This document shows, piece after piece, positions 47,001 to 56,200 of a stretch of 64,000 nucleotides of DNA. The stretch's first letter is position 1; each line of letters opens with the position of its first letter. The DNA comes from Streptomyces zhihengii (GTDB lineage Bacteria; Actinomycetota; Actinomycetes; Streptomycetales; Streptomycetaceae). The stretch spans positions 498,501-562,500 of the forward strand of contig NZ_JAFEJA010000002.1 of the NCBI RefSeq assembly GCF_016919245.1. The letters are read 5' to 3'. Position numbers and translations under genes: made by a program. The notes beneath the pieces were generated by a model, which saw only the letters and a list, made by a program, of their open reading frames with translations, did not search any database and was not told the origin of the DNA.

Positions 47001-48682
47001 CCGAGGGCCGCGAGGTCGAGACCGGGCTCCGACAGGACGCGTTCCCGCAGCCGGGCGGCCTGGCCGGGCAGCGCGGACGCCGTCTTGGCACTGACCGGGA
47101 ACGGCAGCGGCGCTCCGGCCGGCCGGGGCGCGTCCGCCGCGCCGCCGGCCTCCGGGACGGCCGTACCGGCGGTGGCCGATCCGGGCGCGGTTGTTCCGGC
47201 GGTGGCCGTTCCGGGCGCGGTCGTTGCTGCGGTGGCCGTTCCGGAGGCGCCCGTGGGCGCGTCGTCGGGCTGCGGCTCGGGTGGCTGTTCGAGGATCAGG
47301 TGGGCGTTCGTGCCGCTCAGTCCGAACGAGGAGACGCCCGCCCGGCGCGGCTCGTCGGTCCGCGGCCAGTCCCGGGCCTCGGTGAGCAGCTCCGCCGCGC
47401 CCGCCGTCCAGTCGACGTGCGGGGTGGGCTCGTCGACGTGCAGGGTCGCCGGCAGGACGCCGTGCCGCAACGCGTACACCGTCTTGATCACCGACGCGAC
47501 GCCGGCCGCGGCCTGGGTGTGGCCGATGTTGGACTTGACCGAGCCGATCCACAGCGGCCGGCCGGCCGGGCGGTCCTGCCCGTACGCCGCGATCAGCGAC
47601 CGGGCCTCGATCGGATCGCCCAGGCTCGTGCCGGTGCCGTGCGCCTCGACGGCGTCGACCTGACCGGGCGCCAGGCGGGCGTCGGCCAGCGCCTGGAGGA
47701 TCACCCGCTGCTGCGACGGCCCGTTGGGGGCGGTGAGCCCGTTGGACGCGCCGTCCTGGTTCACCGCCGAACCGCGGATCACCGCGAGCACCGGGTGGTT
47801 CAGCCGCAGCGCGTCCGACAGCCGCTCCACCAGCAGCACGCCCGCACCCTCGGACCAGCCGGTGCCGTCGGCCGCCGCGGCGAAGGACTTGCACCGGCCG
47901 TCACCGGCGAGACCGCCCTGCCGGATGAACTCGGAGAACACACCGGGCGTCGCCATCACCGTCACACCGCCGGCCAGGGCGAGGGTGCTCTCCCCGCGCC
48001 GCAGCGACTGGCACGCCAGGTGCAGCGCGACGAGCGACGACGAACAGGCCGTGTCCACGGTGACCGCGGGCCCCTCCAGACCCAGCGTGTACGCCACACG
48101 GCCCGAGATCACCGCGGTGGCGCCCCCGGTCAGCAGATACCCCTCGCCGCCCCGCTCGGCCACACCCGGCAGCGAGGTGTAGTGCTGGTCGTTGGCGCCG
48201 ACGAACACACCGGTGCGGCTGCCGCGCAGCGACGACGGATCGATGCCCGCGGCCTCGACCGCCTCCCAGGACGTCTGCAGCAGCAGCCGCTGCTGGGGGT
48301 CCATCGCGAGGGCCTCGCGCGGCGAGATGTCGAAGAACTCCGGGTCGAACCGGGCGGCGTCGTCCACGAAGCCGCCCACCGGGACATGACCCCCGCCGGA
48401 CCCCTCCGAGTCCGCCCCGGCGGAACCCGCGCCGGCGTCGAACAGCCCGTCGAGCTGCCAGCCGCGGTCCTCGGGGAACGGGCCGACGGCGTCGCCGCCC
48501 GCGAGGACGAGCCGCCACAGGTCCTCGGGCGCGCGCACACCACCGGGAAATCGGCAGCTCATCCCGACGACGGCGATCGGCTCCCGATCCTCTTTCTCGG
48601 CCTCGCGCAACCGCTGCTTCGTCCGGTGCAGATCAGCGGTCACCAGCTTCAGATATTCACGCAGCGTTCCGTCGTCCACCAT
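32006..48682 (-). CDS. Three-module type I polyketide synthase (PKS-C)
   Basis: 5558 residues. Order: docking helix ([21 protein letters not shown] type, about 1-35), KS-AT-DH-ER-KR-ACP, KS-AT-KR-ACP, KS-AT-DH-KR-ACP, and a C-terminal docking region ending in [14 protein letters not shown]. The first KS has an ordinary active-site Cys and follows a docking helix, so this protein takes a chain from an upstream, unseen PKS rather than starting one. Its ATs are unlike the homogenised malonyl ATs of A, B and D: module 1 has GHSVGE/HAFH, module 2 has GHSQGE with an odd GAAH, module 3 has GHSQGE/YASH. That suggests a separate evolutionary source. ATG 48682 has only a weak GGGGA 9 nt upstream. It is the first gene of the C-B-A operon, driven from the 48769-48804 promoter. 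Confidence 0.96.
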   Translation of the reverse strand: MVDDGTLREYLKLVTADLHRTKQRLREAEKEDREPIAVVGMSCRFPGGVRAPEDLWRLVLAGGDAVGPFPEDRGWQLDGLFDAGAGSAGADSEGSGGGHVPVGGFVDDAARFDPEFFDISPREALAMDPQQRLLLQTSWEAVEAAGIDPSSLRGSRTGVFVGANDQHYTSLPGVAERGGEGYLLTGGATAVISGRVAYTLGLEGPAVTVDTACSSSLVALHLACQSLRRGESTLALAGGVTVMATPGVFSEFIRQGGLAGDGRCKSFAAAADGTGWSEGAGVLLVERLSDALRLNHPVLAVIRGSAVNQDGASNGLTAPNGPSQQRVILQALADARLAPGQVDAVEAHGTGTSLGDPIEARSLIAAYGQDRPAGRPLWIGSVKSNIGHTQAAAGVASVIKTVYALRHGVLPATLHVDEPTPHVDWTAGAAELLTEARDWPRTDEPRRAGVSSFGLSGTNAHLILEQPPEPQPDDAPTGASGTATAATTAPGTATAGTTAPGSATAGTAVPEAGGAADAPRPAGAPLPFPVSAKTASALPGQAARLRERVLSEPGLDLAALGHALATTRAALPHRAVVTAGDRDELLAALTAVEQGAESGLVRQGVARGTRQTAKLAMLFTGQGAQRAGTGRELYAVQLVFARALDEVCEALDPHLERPLREVLFAVPGSPDAGLLDRTEYAQPALFALEVALHRLFAHWGVVPDYLLGHSVGELAAAHVAGVWSLPDACALVAARGRLMQRMAGDGAMLAVEATEADVRAVLSGRTPRVDVAAVNGPASVVVSGDRDAVGELEAHWREQGVRTRRLRVSHAFHSAHMDPMLEEFRGIAAGLTYGSPTVPVVSNLTGEVAGAGELTDPDYWVRQVRGEVRFADGVAWLDGHGVTRYLELGPDGVLTAMAGESLAHRGEPAVLVPSLRRKQGEAVAATAALAELHAHGVAPDWPAVFPGVGGRPVALPTYAFGTDRYWPRPVAPAGDMAAAGLGVTRHPLLGAGVSVAEGDELLFFGWLSTGRPQWSADHVVMGRTVLPGTAFVELAIRAGDQVGCGRVEELVLQTPLVLPERGGVQLQVAVGAADAGGRRDLAVYARPGVPADEGWPEGEWVRHAGGVLAPETSADRDPDAGWARQWPPADAVGVPVDGVYDLLDGSGLHYGPAFRGIHGLWRRDGEVFAEVRLPESDASQARSYGVHPALLDAALQAQAGAATGAAGLPFSFTGVSLRATGASALRVRLTPSDGGVALAAADDTGEQVLVVDRLVVRPVAAPAEPAVRTDGLCRLGWTPLPADGAAAATAPGAVFDAFGPGTSLPDGPLPPTVVLRVTGTAPGQGPAAGDPARVRALTGRVLEVLQRWAADERCAGSRLVVLTRHAVLAVPDDRAPDPAAAAVWGLVRAAQSEEPGRFLLADTDGDDVPWAAVGAAIGAGEPQIAVRAGAVFAARLVRAAQTAGLPVPAHAAAWHLDIPEPGTLENLRLSPADPESPLGPGQVRVAVRAAGMNFRDVLYALGMYPGEVRLGGEAAGVVLETGPEVAGLVPGDRVTGVFTGAFGPVAVTDHRLLAPVPPDMTFAEAAAVPIAYATAYYALVDLGGLRAGEAVLVHAAAGGVGTAAVQLARHLGAEVFATASPGKWDAVRAMGVAGDRLASSRDLGFEEGFAAATSGRGVDLVLDALAGEFVDASLRLLPRGGRFLEMGKNDVRDAGEVAAAHPGVRYQAFDLWEAGPERIGEILAELLALLRTGALRLPPVRAFDVRQAPDAFRHVGQARHIGKVVLTVPRPLDPAGTVLVTGGTGGLGALVARHLVTAHGAGRLVLLGRGGPGAPGAPELTAELTALGAEVEVLACDVSDRDALAGVLGAIPADRPLTAVVHAAGVLDDGTVEALTPARLDTVLGPKADAALHLHELTRHHDLAAFVLFSSVAGTLGAAGQGNYAAANAFLDALAQHRHAAGLPALSLAWGAWDGTAGMAARLTPADRERIARSGFPLLTVEHGLALLDAALASPHAALVPTGLDTKVLAAAGSLPPLLSGLVRAGARRTAGDAGPVAGAASADRLAALSPQERARFLLDLVRSAAAAVLGFAGPQAVEAGRAFKELGFDSLTSVELRNRLSAATGLRLPATLVFDHPTPRLLAGMLGRAVVGDRTDEDGGETAALAPAGAPAPAADDPIAIIGMSCRLPGSANTPDDLWRLVSDGVDAIAPFPDDRGWQLDSIYAADSPDAGRSRVFEGGFIDGMADFDAAFFGIGPREALAMDPQQRLLLETAWEAVEHAGIAPGSLAGSATGVFVGAASTGYGAGALDIPEETGPHLFLGTSTSVASGRVAYVLGLEGPTLTVDTACSSSLVAVHMAAEALRRGECTLALVGGVTVMTTPSMFTDGSQGGALAADGRCKVFSADADGTGWSEGAGMLLTERLSDARRNGHRVLAVLRGSAVNHDGASNGLTAPSGRAQQRVIRQALGNAGLHPHEVDAVEAHGTGTALGDPIEGRALLAAYGGDRPAERPLWVGSVKSNIGHSQCASGVAGVIKMVQALRHEVLPATLHAAEATPHVDWSSGAMRLLTRPVPWPRDGVVRRAGVSSFGMSGTNAHVIVEEAPAQPAAPRDSAAPFTPAVAGAPLPWVLSGRTEAALRAQAARLRAHLDRRPGLGTPEAVPAVARALATGRTAFRHRAVLLGPGPEQYLAQLDGLAGAHGVKGLVRGETGAGGPVAFVFPGQGSQWPRMAAELMSGAPVFRDTLRACSAAVAEHADWSVEDVLTGADGAPSLDRLDVVQPALFAMMVSLAALWRAHGIVPEAVVGHSQGEIAAACVAGALSLEDAAKIVVVRSRLLAAARSEGAMLTVTLPVGELTERMARWPGRLHLAAVNGPRATVVSGDPEAVGELAAALAADEIAAHRVAITGAAHSPEVESLREEALAALAGITPRAAAIPFYSAVDGGPVDGTALDAAYWYRNMRSPVRFAPAVTAMLNDGFRAFVEPSPYPSLTAGIEDIADSVDADGTVVVTTLRRGSGGPKRFREALATAFARGLAPDWDTVLPPTGAPDALPELPGYPFQRRRYWLEAASAAGAPAGPGLADPADERFWAAVAGGDPRALADALDVVDPGQRELLDGAAAALPVLSAWRAERGDRSTVDGWRYRVAWRRKARLPRPALSGTWLLVAPAHDPDDIARRCVRALAARGAAQVVTVSAADGDPSGAGLAGRLGEALAEAAAAAGPGPAGGRVGGVLSLLGLDTRPGPDGVATGLAATLALVRAVDALDVPAPLWTATRGAVCVNEADPAPDTDQAALWGLGLVTGLELPARWGGLVDLPAEIDERAADRLAVVLAGLDDEDQVAVRPAGVFARRLVRAPLGHAPRTDGWRPSGTALVTGGTGALGAHVARWLAERGAPRIVLTSRRGPQAPGAAELVAELAASGTEVLVEACDVSNREALRAMLAALPDGPPVTTVVHAAGVPQSTPVLDTTTEELARMVAAKADGAHHLDELLGDGLEAFVLFSSGAAVWGGAGQAAYAAANARLDALAVRRRRRSRPATSVSWGGWDGGGMADATAVELLGRRGLRLMSPQLALVALGQALTHDETLLTVTDMDWARFSPGYAAARPRPLIGEIPEAARALADAGDGTGADGDADSGFRRRLAELPAGERRPFLLTLVRTEAAAALGHEGPADIEPGRAFRELGFDSLTAVDIRNRLRGATGLRLPTTIAFDHPTPNALAGFLADELLGTAGAAGAPEAAGTPRAAVAAGPADEPVAIIGMGCRFPGGVRSPEDLWDLVLDGGDAITPFPDDRGWDLDALYDPDRERPGSSYVREGGFLDAAGDFDAEFFGISPREATAMDPQQRVLLETAWEALERSHIDPSGLGGSRTGVFVGTAFQGYGLGGGDALGAEGFFLAGTGTAAVSGRLSYTLGLEGPAVTVDTACSSSLVALHLACQALRQGECDLALAGGVTVLPTPTSFTEFSRQGGLAPDGRCKPFAAAADGTGWSEGVGVVALQRLSTALAEGHRILAVVAGSAVNQDGASNGLTAPNGPSQRRVIAAALAAARVDAGDVDCVEAHGTGTPLGDPIEAQALLATYGQGRGEGGEPLWLGSVKSNIGHAQSASGIAGVIKTVMALRHGVLPPTRHADEPTPHVDWSPGTVALLTEARPWPETGRIRRAGVSSFGGSGTNAHAILEQAPDTPPRASADAPPATRPATPPAALPWLLSGRTERALREQAERLGAHIGSRPGFDPADTAWSLATTRTAFEHRAVVLDGSPGALAALAAGDLPAGAVRGRAVEGRTAFVFSGQGSQWLGMGGPLLETEPVFARAAAACDEAFARHTDWSVLDVLRGTDGAASLERDDVVQISLFTVMVSLAALWRSWGVEPDAVVGHSQGEIAAAYVAGALSLDDAARVVALRSELLGRIVGRGGMLSVALSVEEIDKRIAAWDGRLCLGARNAPRANVVSGDHDALAALAAECAAEGVRARPVRIGYASHSHHVEELEEPLREALAGIAPREGGVPFFSSVTGGWTDTTALDGAYWYGNLRRCVGFEPAVRGLAEQGYRHFVEVSPHPILTMGIQETLETIGDDGVGWPAPVPSLRTGEGGTARMLASAAEAHVSGVRVDWSAALGGRGARTVDLPTYPFQSERYWMNSLPAAPGTDPSGAGLDATAHPVLTAAAPVAGTDTVLLTGRVSTRTHPWLADHAVLGTVLVPGTAFVEFAVTAGGRVGCPYVEEVTLGAPLVLAGSGAVRLQAVVQPPDGTGRRSVGIHSRPDDGSPGAEEAAEGWILHATATLAPTAPEPEPEPGSLTPWPPPGAAEIDLGGFYDDLAALGYRYGPAFQAMRSAWHRDGEVYAEVALAPDVPDGSDGPDAAGFAVHPALLDAALHGIGLLRSLGSGAEPTRAELPFSWRGVRLFRRGVRALRVRLVTAGQDGVGVTVTDAAGLPVASADMIVSRPVPDGFGAVRHPAHNALFQVGWAAVPHNAAPAELSWTVLGPDPLGVGGQLREAGAQVRRHTDTDGGDGGGTAVSVASLAGADGPAGPAGVLHDALALVQRWLADEHRADARLAVVTRGAAAVGGHEDIGDLAAAAAWGLIRSAQAEHPGRFVLVDLDDRPASPAALSEALSGPEPQVAVREGRLHAPRLVRAETPAQAPADTTGTTLITGGTGTIGSALARHLASVHGVRRLVLTSRRGPDAPGARDLVADLTALGCDATVVACDIGDREEVARLLRAIPADLPLRAVVHAAGVLDDGLVAGLDAGRLDRALHAKANGARHLHELTRDLDLSAFVLFSSASATFGAAGQANYAAANAYLDALAHHRRATGLPAVSMAWGPWAEASGMTAGLTEADVRRVRRLGLTPLSTEDGMTLFDAACGAATAVTVPMVLDTGSLRTRPEAVPPLLRDLAGAGRPAPSPVAAGDDGAGLRRRLADLGDDERHEVVLDLVRTQLAAVLGHSGPEAIRPERGFLDVGVDSLTGVELRNRLAALTGLRLPATLVFDYSTPLAVARHLRGELTPEPVAASARALEELGRLEDVLAAVDADDADRATVGGRLRELLARWNDAGQQADDSVSLETATAEELFQILDESH
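32260..37483 (-). other. PKS-C module 3: KS-AT(methylmalonyl)-DH-KR(B1)-ACP
   Basis: KS about 37483-36200, with SNIGHAQ. AT about 35900-35030 has GHSQGE and YASH, so methylmalonyl-CoA. DH about 34770-34060 has [10 protein letters not shown] and HPALLDAAL; its interior holds a Pro-Glu repeat linker. KR about 33300-32760 has VLDDG and a full catalytic set. ACP about 32490-32280 has [10 protein letters not shown]. Expected outcome: a trisubstituted alkene carrying the methyl branch. Confidence 0.88.
37560..42215 (-). other. PKS-C module 2: KS-AT(unusual extender)-KR(A1)-ACP
   Basis: KS about 42215-40930 is intact ([21 protein letters not shown]). AT about 40620-39730 belongs to the methylmalonyl lineage ([15 protein letters not shown]), but the specificity motif that is normally YASH reads GAAH (codons 40007-40018). 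KR about 38640-38080 has [11 protein letters not shown] with no LDD: A1 type, active. ACP about 37760-37560 has [10 protein letters not shown]. Expected outcome: a hydroxyl, with an alkyl or other alpha substituent that may not be methyl. Confidence 0.85.
42290..48590 (-). other. PKS-C module 1: KS-AT(malonyl)-DH-ER-KR(B1)-ACP
   Basis: KS about 48590-47290 with DTACSSS. AT about 46860-45950 has GHSVGE and HAFH and is clearly divergent from the other malonyl ATs. DH about 45740-44980 has [10 protein letters not shown] and [11 protein letters not shown] about 44310-43390 has [13 protein letters not shown] about 43370-42800 has VLDDG. ACP about 42510-42290. Full reduction of an unbranched unit is expected. 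The KS-AT linker contains a 30-bp tandem repeat. Confidence 0.88.
47166..47255 (-). repeat. Three tandem 30-bp repeats in the KS-AT linker
   Basis: Units at 47166-47195, 47196-47225 and 47226-47255; the third is degenerate. They encode Ala/Thr/Gly/Pro-rich decapeptides of the form [10 protein letters not shown] in the linker between KS and AT of PKS-C module 1. In frame, so it only lengthens a flexible low-complexity spacer. Copy number could vary between strains. Confidence 0.85.
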
Positions 48683-48768
48683 CTGAAGGGATCCCCATTT
48701 CCGCGGGCGACGCAGTGGCCGGCTGTCGCAATGCCCAAGGCCTCATGCACAGGACCCCGGTCGGGGGA

Positions 48769-48804
48769 AGGCTAGTCACGGACCTGGGCCGGAACCAACC
48801 CCTG
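48769..48804 (-). promoter_or_regulatory. Promoter of the PKS-C/B/A operon
   Basis: Minus strand: CAGGGG (48804-48799) runs straight into a -35-like TTGGTT (48798-48793), then an 18-bp spacer and a -10-like TAGCCT (48774-48769). Transcription would start near 48762, about 80 nt before the PKS-C start codon. The box matches those of the thioesterase and P450-2 promoters. Confidence 0.5.
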
Positions 48805-48831
48805 CCCGAGCCGACCCGGCGGCAAGAACGC

Positions 48832-48853
48832 TAGGGGGGCCGATTTCTAGGGG
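48832..48853 (+). promoter_or_regulatory. Upstream TAGGGG repeats in the divergent intergenic region
   Basis: TAGGGG at 48832-48837 and 48848-48853 lead to a third copy at 48860-48865 that touches the P450-2 -35. Periods are 16 and 12 bp. They lie between the two divergent promoters and could serve P450-2, PKS-C or both. The rest of 48683-48929 is leader sequence with no gene. Confidence 0.45.
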
Positions 48854-48859
48854 GACATA

Positions 48860-48893
48860 TAGGGGTTGACGCCGAACCCGCTGGTCATAAGCT
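48860..48893 (+). promoter_or_regulatory. Promoter of P450-2
   Basis: TAGGGG (48860-48865) abuts TTGACG (-35, 48866-48871). A 16-bp spacer leads to TAAGCT (-10, 48888-48893). The predicted start of transcription, near 48900, leaves a leader of about 30 nt to the GTG at 48930. TTGAC is the best -35 in the window. Confidence 0.55.
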
Positions 48894-48929
48894 TTTGCCG
48901 CTACTTCCGATCGGATTGGCTGGGCGACA

Positions 48930-50144
48930 GTGGATAGGCCGCGAGTGCTTTTCGACCTCACCGACCCGGCCCTCATGAATGACCGGTACGGGTATTATCG
49001 GCGGCTGCGCGAAACAGAGCCGATCCATCATTCACCGATGGGCTTCTGGACGCTCTCCCGGTACGCCGACGTCGAAGCCTTCCTCCGCGCGCCGCAGACC
49101 TCCTCGGCCCCGCCGTCGGACCCGCTCTTCGCCGCCCTGCGCGGCGGACACGACGCACCCGCGATGCGCAGCATGCGCAAGTGGATGGCCGGGAAGGACG
49201 GCCCCGAACACCGGCGGCTGCGCCGCCTGGTGGCCCGGGCCCTCACCCCCAACGCCGTCGAACGGCTGCGGCCGGAGGTCCACCGGATCGTCGACGGCCT
49301 CATCGACGAGATGGGCGAGGGCGAGGTCGACCTGATCGAACAGTTCGCCACCCCGGTGCCGATCGCCGTCATCTGCGGGCTGCTCGGCATCCCGATCGAG
49401 GACGCCTGGCGCTGCCTGGAGTGGACCAACGCCATCGCGAACATCATCGACCCGCTCATCACACCCCAGATGCGCATCGCGATGAACCGGGCCGAGCCCC
49501 AGTTCAACGCCTACATCCGGGAGCAGATCGAGCTGCGGCGCAGCCACCCGCGGGACGACGTCCTCAGCATGCTGATGCAGAAGGACGCCGACGGCGACGG
49601 GCTGAGCGACGAGGACGTCATCGCCCAGGTGCTGCTGCTGTTCAACGCCGGCCACGAGACCACACTCAACGTCATCGGCAACGCCGTCCACGCACTGCTC
49701 ACCCACCCCGAACAGCTGCGGATCCTGCGCGAACACCCCGAACTCGTCGAGCCCGCCTTCGAGGAACTCGTCCGGTACAACGCCACGGTGCAGATCATCG
49801 CCCGGCAGCTCACCGGAGACCTGACCATCGACGGCACCGTCATCCCGGCAGGCTCCCCGGTGCTCGGCATCACCGGCGCCGCGCACCACGACCCGGCCAG
49901 GTTCGAGAACCCCCACCTGCTCGACGTGCGCCGCCGAGGGGTGCGCTCGCTCGCCTTCGGCTCGGGCCCGCACGCCTGCATCGCCGCCATGCTCGGCAAG
50001 GCCGAGGTCTCCATCGCCCTCGGCAGCCTGCTGCGGCGCTACGAGACCATCGAGTTCGCCACGGACGAGCAGCAGTGGCACACGCGCTTCCACTTCGTCC
50101 TCGGGCTCACCAAGCTCCCGCTGCGGGTCGCCTTCCGCCGCTAG
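48930..50144 (+). CDS. Cytochrome P450 monooxygenase (P450-2)
   Basis: 404 residues and the only rightward gene, set between PKS-C and the thioesterase-bearing PKS-D. It has an I-helix AGHETT, EELVR as ExxR, and the haem loop FGSGPHACIAA with Cys as axial ligand. The Gly usually found two residues after the Cys is Ala. No membrane anchor is seen, so it is a soluble, ferredoxin-dependent class I enzyme, most likely a polyketide tailoring oxygenase. Start: GTG at 48930, the first in-frame start after the predicted promoter; its ribosome site is weak (GGGCG). GTG 48945 and ATG 48975 are alternatives, but they would trim the conserved DLTDPALMNDRY region. It converges on PKS-D with a shared hairpin. 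The reaction and carbon position are unknown. Confidence 0.93.
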   Translation: MDRPRVLFDLTDPALMNDRYGYYRRLRETEPIHHSPMGFWTLSRYADVEAFLRAPQTSSAPPSDPLFAALRGGHDAPAMRSMRKWMAGKDGPEHRRLRRLVARALTPNAVERLRPEVHRIVDGLIDEMGEGEVDLIEQFATPVPIAVICGLLGIPIEDAWRCLEWTNAIANIIDPLITPQMRIAMNRAEPQFNAYIREQIELRRSHPRDDVLSMLMQKDADGDGLSDEDVIAQVLLLFNAGHETTLNVIGNAVHALLTHPEQLRILREHPELVEPAFEELVRYNATVQIIARQLTGDLTIDGTVIPAGSPVLGITGAAHHDPARFENPHLLDVRRRGVRSLAFGSGPHACIAAMLGKAEVSIALGSLLRRYETIEFATDEQQWHTRFHFVLGLTKLPLRVAFRR

Positions 50145-50199
50145 CCGGCCCCCGATCCGCCCCGGCGCCCCGCCGCCCCGGCGTGCGCCCCGCGTGGCC

Positions 50200-50223
50200 G
50201 GCGGCGGGCCGGAGCCCGCCGCC
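50200..50223. terminator. Bidirectional terminator between P450-2 and PKS-D
   Basis: A perfect 10-bp stem (50200-50209 with 50214-50223) and a CGGA loop sit in the 87-bp gap between two convergent genes, 55 bp after the P450-2 stop and 8 bp after the PKS-D stop. It can serve both strands. Confidence 0.65.
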
Positions 50224-50231
50224 CGCCGTTC

Positions 50232-53200
50232 TCACCCGAGCTGTTCCAGCCACCTGGCGACCGCCATGGCGGTCGTCTCGCCGTGCTCGCGCATGATCGT
50301 GAGGTGGTTGCCCGGCACGTCGACGGCCTCGTGCGCCAGCCGCCAGGACGCCCGCCAGTCCCCGTCGAGATTCCACTCCCCGATCGGTTCCGACGCCCGC
50401 ACCAGCAGCGTCGGGGCCTGGATCTCCCGGGGGTGGAACTGCGCGAACATCAGCCCGTACCACGCCTGCGCGGTGAGGCGGACGTCGTTCATGGGCACGG
50501 ACAGGTCCTCCCGCTCGAACATGCCGTCGCTGAACTCGTCCATCCACTCCGAGTGCACCGGCTGGTCCAGCGGATACGAGTCGACCAGGACGACACCCGC
50601 CGGCACCCTGCCCATCTGCTCCAGCCGGTAGGCCAGCGCGTGGGCGAACAGGCCGCCGCCGGAGTGGCCGACGATCACGAACGGATTGTCGCCCACCGCC
50701 TCCAGCAGCGTCCGGGCCTGCCAGCCCAGCGCCGCGTCGGGACCGGCCGGCAGCAGCTCGCCGTCACGGTAGCCCGGCACCGGCAGCGCGACGACATCGC
50801 GCTGCCCGCGGAACGGCACGGCGAACCGGGCGAACTCGTGGGCCCCGGCCACGGCGGAGATGCCGCACTGGCCGACGATCCGCATCGGCGCGTCGCCCCG
50901 GGCCAGGAACACCGGCCGGGGCGCCACCTCCAGCTCGTCGGGTTCCTCGAACCTCGGGCGGTAGCTCGCCATCTCCATGAGGAGCTCCATGAACTTCGGC
51001 AGCTTGCCCGCCCGCCCGGCCTCCCGCATCAGCGTGCGCAGGATGCCGCCGTCACGCGGCGCGGCGTCGCCGGCCTCCTCGGCCACCGCGTCGCCAGCGT
51101 CCGGACCGAGCACCAGGTGCAGCACATGGGCCCCCAGCGCGGCCGGTGTGGTGTGCTCGAACACCACCGAGCCGCCCAGCGGCACGCCCGCGGCGACCTG
51201 CAGGGCGTCGCGGAGCTCGACCGCCGTCAGGGAACTCATGCCCAACTCCAGGAACTCACGGTCCGGTTCGACCGCCTCCACGTCCGGATAGGCGAGCACC
51301 GCCGCCGTGTGCGCCCGGACCAGGTGCACCGTCGCGCGATACCGTTCGGCGCGCGGCAGCCGCTCCAGCCGCTCCCGGAAGCCCCCGGGATCCTCGCCCC
51401 CGTCCACCGTGCCGATGCCCCGCAGACGGCGCACCTCCGGCAGATCGGCCAGCAGGCGACGGTCCCGGTCCACCGTGTACGCGGCGGCGAACCGCGGCCA
51501 GTTGACGTCGGCGACGACGACACCCGCGTCCGGGCGGTCCGGCAGCATCGCGAGGACACCGGTCGCCAGCTCCGGTGGCATCGTCCGCAGGCTGCCGTCC
51601 CGCGCCCGCTCCGGCTCCTCCGGATCATCGGCGACGGCGTCCGTCCACGGACCCCAGGCCACCGACACCGCGGCCGCTCCGCCCGCGCGGCGATGGGCGG
51701 CCAGGGCGTCGAGGTAGGCCCCGACCGCCGACCGGGCGGCCTGCCGGGCATCACCCCAGACTCCGGCGGCCGGTGCCAGCAGCACGAACGCGGACAGACC
51801 GAGGCCGGCGGTGAGTTCGTGCAGGTTGCGTGCCCCGGCCACGGCCCGGTCGATCACGTCGAGCCCGGCGGGCGTCAGTGCCGAAGCCTCGCCGTCCGCG
51901 GCGATGTCGGGCGCGTACACGACGGCGGCCAGCGGCCGCTCGCCGGGGACCCCCGCGACGACCTCCGCCAGAGCCGCACGGTCCGCCGGTGCGCAGGACG
52001 CGACCGTGACCTGCGCACCGCGCCCGGTCAGGTCCCCGACCAGCTCGGCCGCGCCGGGCGCCGCCGAGCCGTCCGGGCCGGTCAGCAGCAGGTGCCGGAC
52101 GCCCTCGTCGGCGAGCCGGCGGGCCGTCCCGGCACCGATCGTGCCCGTGCCGCCGACCACCAGCACCGTCCCGGACTCCGGCCAGCGGACCGGCTTGTCG
52201 TCGGTGACCGGGTTCGGCACGTCCGGCACCAGCCGGGGCTGCCGGAGCTGACCGTCACGGACCGCCAGCTGGTCCGCTCCGGACATCAGCGCGGCGGCGA
52301 ACTGCGGCCAGTCACGGTCGGCGGGCTCCTCGGGCAGGTCGATCAGACCACCCCAGGGGACGGTTCCGGCACGGTCGATCGCGCGGCCGAGCCCCCAGAC
52401 CAGCGCCTGCGCGGGACTGCGGACCGGATCGGACACACCGGTCGACACCGCACCCGAGGTGACACACCACAGACGGGCGTCGACACCCGCGTCGCCGAGG
52501 GCGCGGGCCAGCTCCAGCGTGCCCGCGACGCCCGCCCTCTCGTCGGGCGCGCCGAGCGCCGTCAGCGAGACGACCCCGGCGATCCTGCCTGCCCCGGCGA
52601 GCGCCTGCTCGATCCGCTCGGCCAGGACCTGCCGCGTCATGTGCGCACCGTCGACCGGCAGGCTCACCGCGGCGGCGCCGACGCCGGCCAGCGCGGCGGT
52701 GATCCCGGCTCGCGGACCGTCGGCGGACGAGACGACCAGCCAGGTACCGGCGGAGCCCTCGACGGCGGGCAGATCGGTGACCGGCTTCCAGACGACCCGA
52801 TGACGCCACGAGTCGAGGAGCGACCGCTGCTGATGGCGCTGCCGCCATGCGGACAGCGCGGGCAGCGCCGATTCGAGTCCGGCCAGCTCCTCCAGGTCAC
52901 CGCGCTCCACGGCGTCCCAGAACGTGGCGTCCACCATGCCGCCGGTGACCGTCCGGGCCGAGATCTCCGGCCAGTAGCGCGCCCGCTGGAAGGCATAGGT
53001 CGGCAGCGGGATCACCTGGCCGCCCCACCCCGCGTACAGCTTCGCCCAGTCGACGGCGACGCCCGCCGTCCACAGGCGGCCGAGTGCCGTGAGGGCGGTG
53101 TCGGTCTCGTCGCGGTCCTTGCGCAGGACGGCGGCGAACACGGCGTCGGCGGTGATGTCCCGGACCATCGCGGACAGGACTCCGTCCGGGCCCAGCTCCA

Positions 53201-56200
53201 GGTAGCGGGTGACGCCCATGGCGTCGAGGGCGGTGACGCCGTCGGCGAAGCGGACGGGCCGGCGGATCTGGCGGAGCCAGTAGTCCGGGTCCTGCATCAG
53301 CCCCGGTTCGGCCACCGCGCCGGTCAGGTTGGAGACGACCGGGATGCGTGCGGGGTGGAACGTCAGCCCGTCCAGGACGCGGCCGAACTCCTCCAGCACG
53401 GGCTCCATGTGGGCGGAGTGGAACGCGTGCGACACGGTGAGGGTGTTGTGCCGGATGCCCTGTCCGGCGCAGTGGGCGGCGTAGGCCTCGACGGCTTCGA
53501 GACTGCCGGAGAGGACGACGGAGGTGGGGCCGTTGACGGCGGCGATGTCGAGTCCGGAGTCGGCGACATCGGCTTCGGTCGCCTGGACGGCGAGCATGCC
53601 GCCACCGGCGGGCAGCGCCTGCATCAGCCGGCCGCGTTCGGCGACCAGCACGCACGCGTCGTCCAGGGACAGGATCCCGGACACATGCGCTGCGGTGATC
53701 TCGCCCAGCGAGTGGCCCAGCAGCACATCGGGCGTGACGCCCCACGACTCGACGAGCCGGAACAGGGCCACTTCGAGGGCGAACAGGCCCGCCTGGGCCC
53801 ACATCGTCCGGTCCAGTTCGGCACCGTCGGTCAGGACCTCCCGCAGGGGCCGCTCCAGCCGGGCGTCCAGCCGGGCGCAGACCGCGTCGAAGGCGTCGGC
53901 GAAGACCGGAAAGGCGTCGTAGAGCCCCAGGCCCATACCGGCCCGCTGCGAACCCTGGCCGGTGAACAGGAACGCCAGGCGGCCCTCACCCGCCACACCC
54001 GCGGCGAGCACGTCCCCGCCCGCGTCGAGCACCACCCGGTGCTCCAGCGCGGCACGGGTGCTCGCGAGGGACCAGCCGACATCCACCGGATCCAGCGCCG
54101 GACGCTCCGCCACGAACGACCGCAGCCGCTCGACCTGCGCCCCCAGCGCGGCCTCCGTCTTCGCCGCCACCACCCACGGCACCACCCCCGGCACCTGCCG
54201 CGCCGCGGCCACCGGCACCCGGTCCGGAGCCTGCTCCAGGATCACATGCGCGTTGGTACCGCTGATCCCGAACGAGGACACCCCCGCACGCCGCGGACGA
54301 CCCGTCTCCGGCCACTCACGGTTCCCGGTCAGCAGCTCCACCGCACCGGCGGACCAGTCCACATGGGGCGAGGGCTCGTCGACGTGGAGCGTCGCGGGCA
54401 GCACTCCGTGCCGCAGGGCCATCACCATCTTGATCACACCGGCGACACCGGCGGCCGCCTGGGTGTGGCCGATGTTCGACTTCACCGACCCCAGCCACAG
54501 CGGTGCGTCACCCTCGCCGCGGCCCTGGCCGTAGGTGGCGAGCAGGGCCTGTGCCTCGATCGGGTCGCCGAGGCGGGTACCCGTGCCATGGGCTTCGACG
54601 GCGTCGACATCCGTACCGGTGAGCTGCGCGTCGGCCAGCGCCTGGCGGATGACCCGCTGCTGGGCCGGCCCGTTGGGTGCGGTGAGTCCGTTGCTGGCCC
54701 CGTCCTGGTTGACGGCGCTGCCCCGGACGACGGCGAGGATGTGGTGTCCGTTGCGCTGGGCGTCGGAGAGGCGTTCGACGAGGAGGAGGCCGGCGCCTTC
54801 GCCCCAGCCGGTGCCGTCGGCCGCGGCGGCGAAGGCCTTGCAGCGGCCGTCGGAGGCGAGGCCGTCCTGGCGGTCGAACTCGGCGAACGCACCCGGCGTG
54901 GCCATCACGGTCACACCGCCGACGAGCGCGAGTTCGCACTCACCGGACCGCAGTGCCTGACCGGCCCAGTGCAGGGCCACCAGGGACGACGAGCAGGCGG
55001 TGTCGACGGTGACGGCCGGGCCTTCGAGGCCGAAGACGTAGGAGATCCGGCCGGAGAGCACGGCGGCCGCGTTCCCGACGGCGGCGTGTCCGTCACCCTG
55101 ATCGTCGGAGACGGCGAGCAGGTGCATGTAGTCCTGGCCGTTCGTGCCCGCGAACACACCCACACTCCGTCCGCGCAGCGACCGCGGATCCATGCCCGCC
55201 GACTCGAAGGTCTCCCACGCGGTCTCCAGCAGCAGCCGCTGCTGCGGGTCCATCGTCAACGCCTCGCGCGGCGAGATCCCGAACAGCCCCGCGTCGAACT
55301 CGTCGGCGTCGTCCACGAACCCGCCGATCGGCGTGTACGTCCCGAACACCCCCTCGGGCCAGCCCCGGTCGGTCGGGAAGGCGGACATGGCGTCCCCACC
55401 ACCCACGACCAGGTCCCACAGCCGCTCGGGTGTCGTCGTCCCGCCCGGGAACCGGCACGCCATACCCACGATCGCGAGCGGCTCGTCAACGGACTTCCAC
55501 GACGTCGGCGCGCCTGCGCCCGCATCGGACTCCTCGCCTGCCAGCAGCTCCGCCAGATGCCGTGCCAGCGACAGCGGAGTGGGGTAGTCGAAGACGAGCG
55601 TCGCGGGGTGGGCCAGACCGGTGAACCCGGACAGCAGGTTGCGCATCTCGACCGCCATCAGCGAATCGAAACCGAGATCACGGAACGCCCGGTCGGGCTC
55701 GACCTCCTGCGGACCGGCGTGCCCGAGAACACCCGCGGCCTGCTCACGCACCAGGTCCAGGAGCATCCGCGAACGCTGCTCGGCCGGAGCCGAGGCGAAC
55801 TTCCGCAGCAGTTCCGCCTCGGGCTCCCCGCCCGGGGCCGACTGCAGCAGCTCGGCGGCCTCCAGGTGGTCCGCCAGCAGCGGACTGGATCGATACGCGG
55901 TGAACCGGGGCCCGAAGACGGCCCAGTTGATGTCCGCGACGGTCAGGTTCGACTCCTGCGCGTCGACGGCCTGCGCCAGCGACCGGATCGCCAGACCCGG
56001 GTCCATCGGCATCAGCCCGTGCCTGCGCAGATAGTCCTCCGTCTCGTCCGGCGTCGCCATCCCCCCTCCGGCCCACGGGCCCCAGGCGACGGACGTGCCC
56101 GGCAGCCCGCGGTCGCGGCGGTGCTGCACCCAGGCGTCCAGGAACGCGTTGCCGGCCGCGTACGGGCTCTGGCCTCCGCTGCCCCACGTCGCCGAGACCG

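Noticed and set aside
42800..48590. PKS-C module 1 as a loading module
   Set aside because: Its KS has an active-site Cys rather than the Gln of decarboxylating loading KSs, and a docking helix precedes it.
51600..52170. Final KR as an active A-type enzyme because it has Trp in GVWG
   Set aside because: The diagnostic Trp survives, but Lys, Ser, Tyr and Asn are all replaced.
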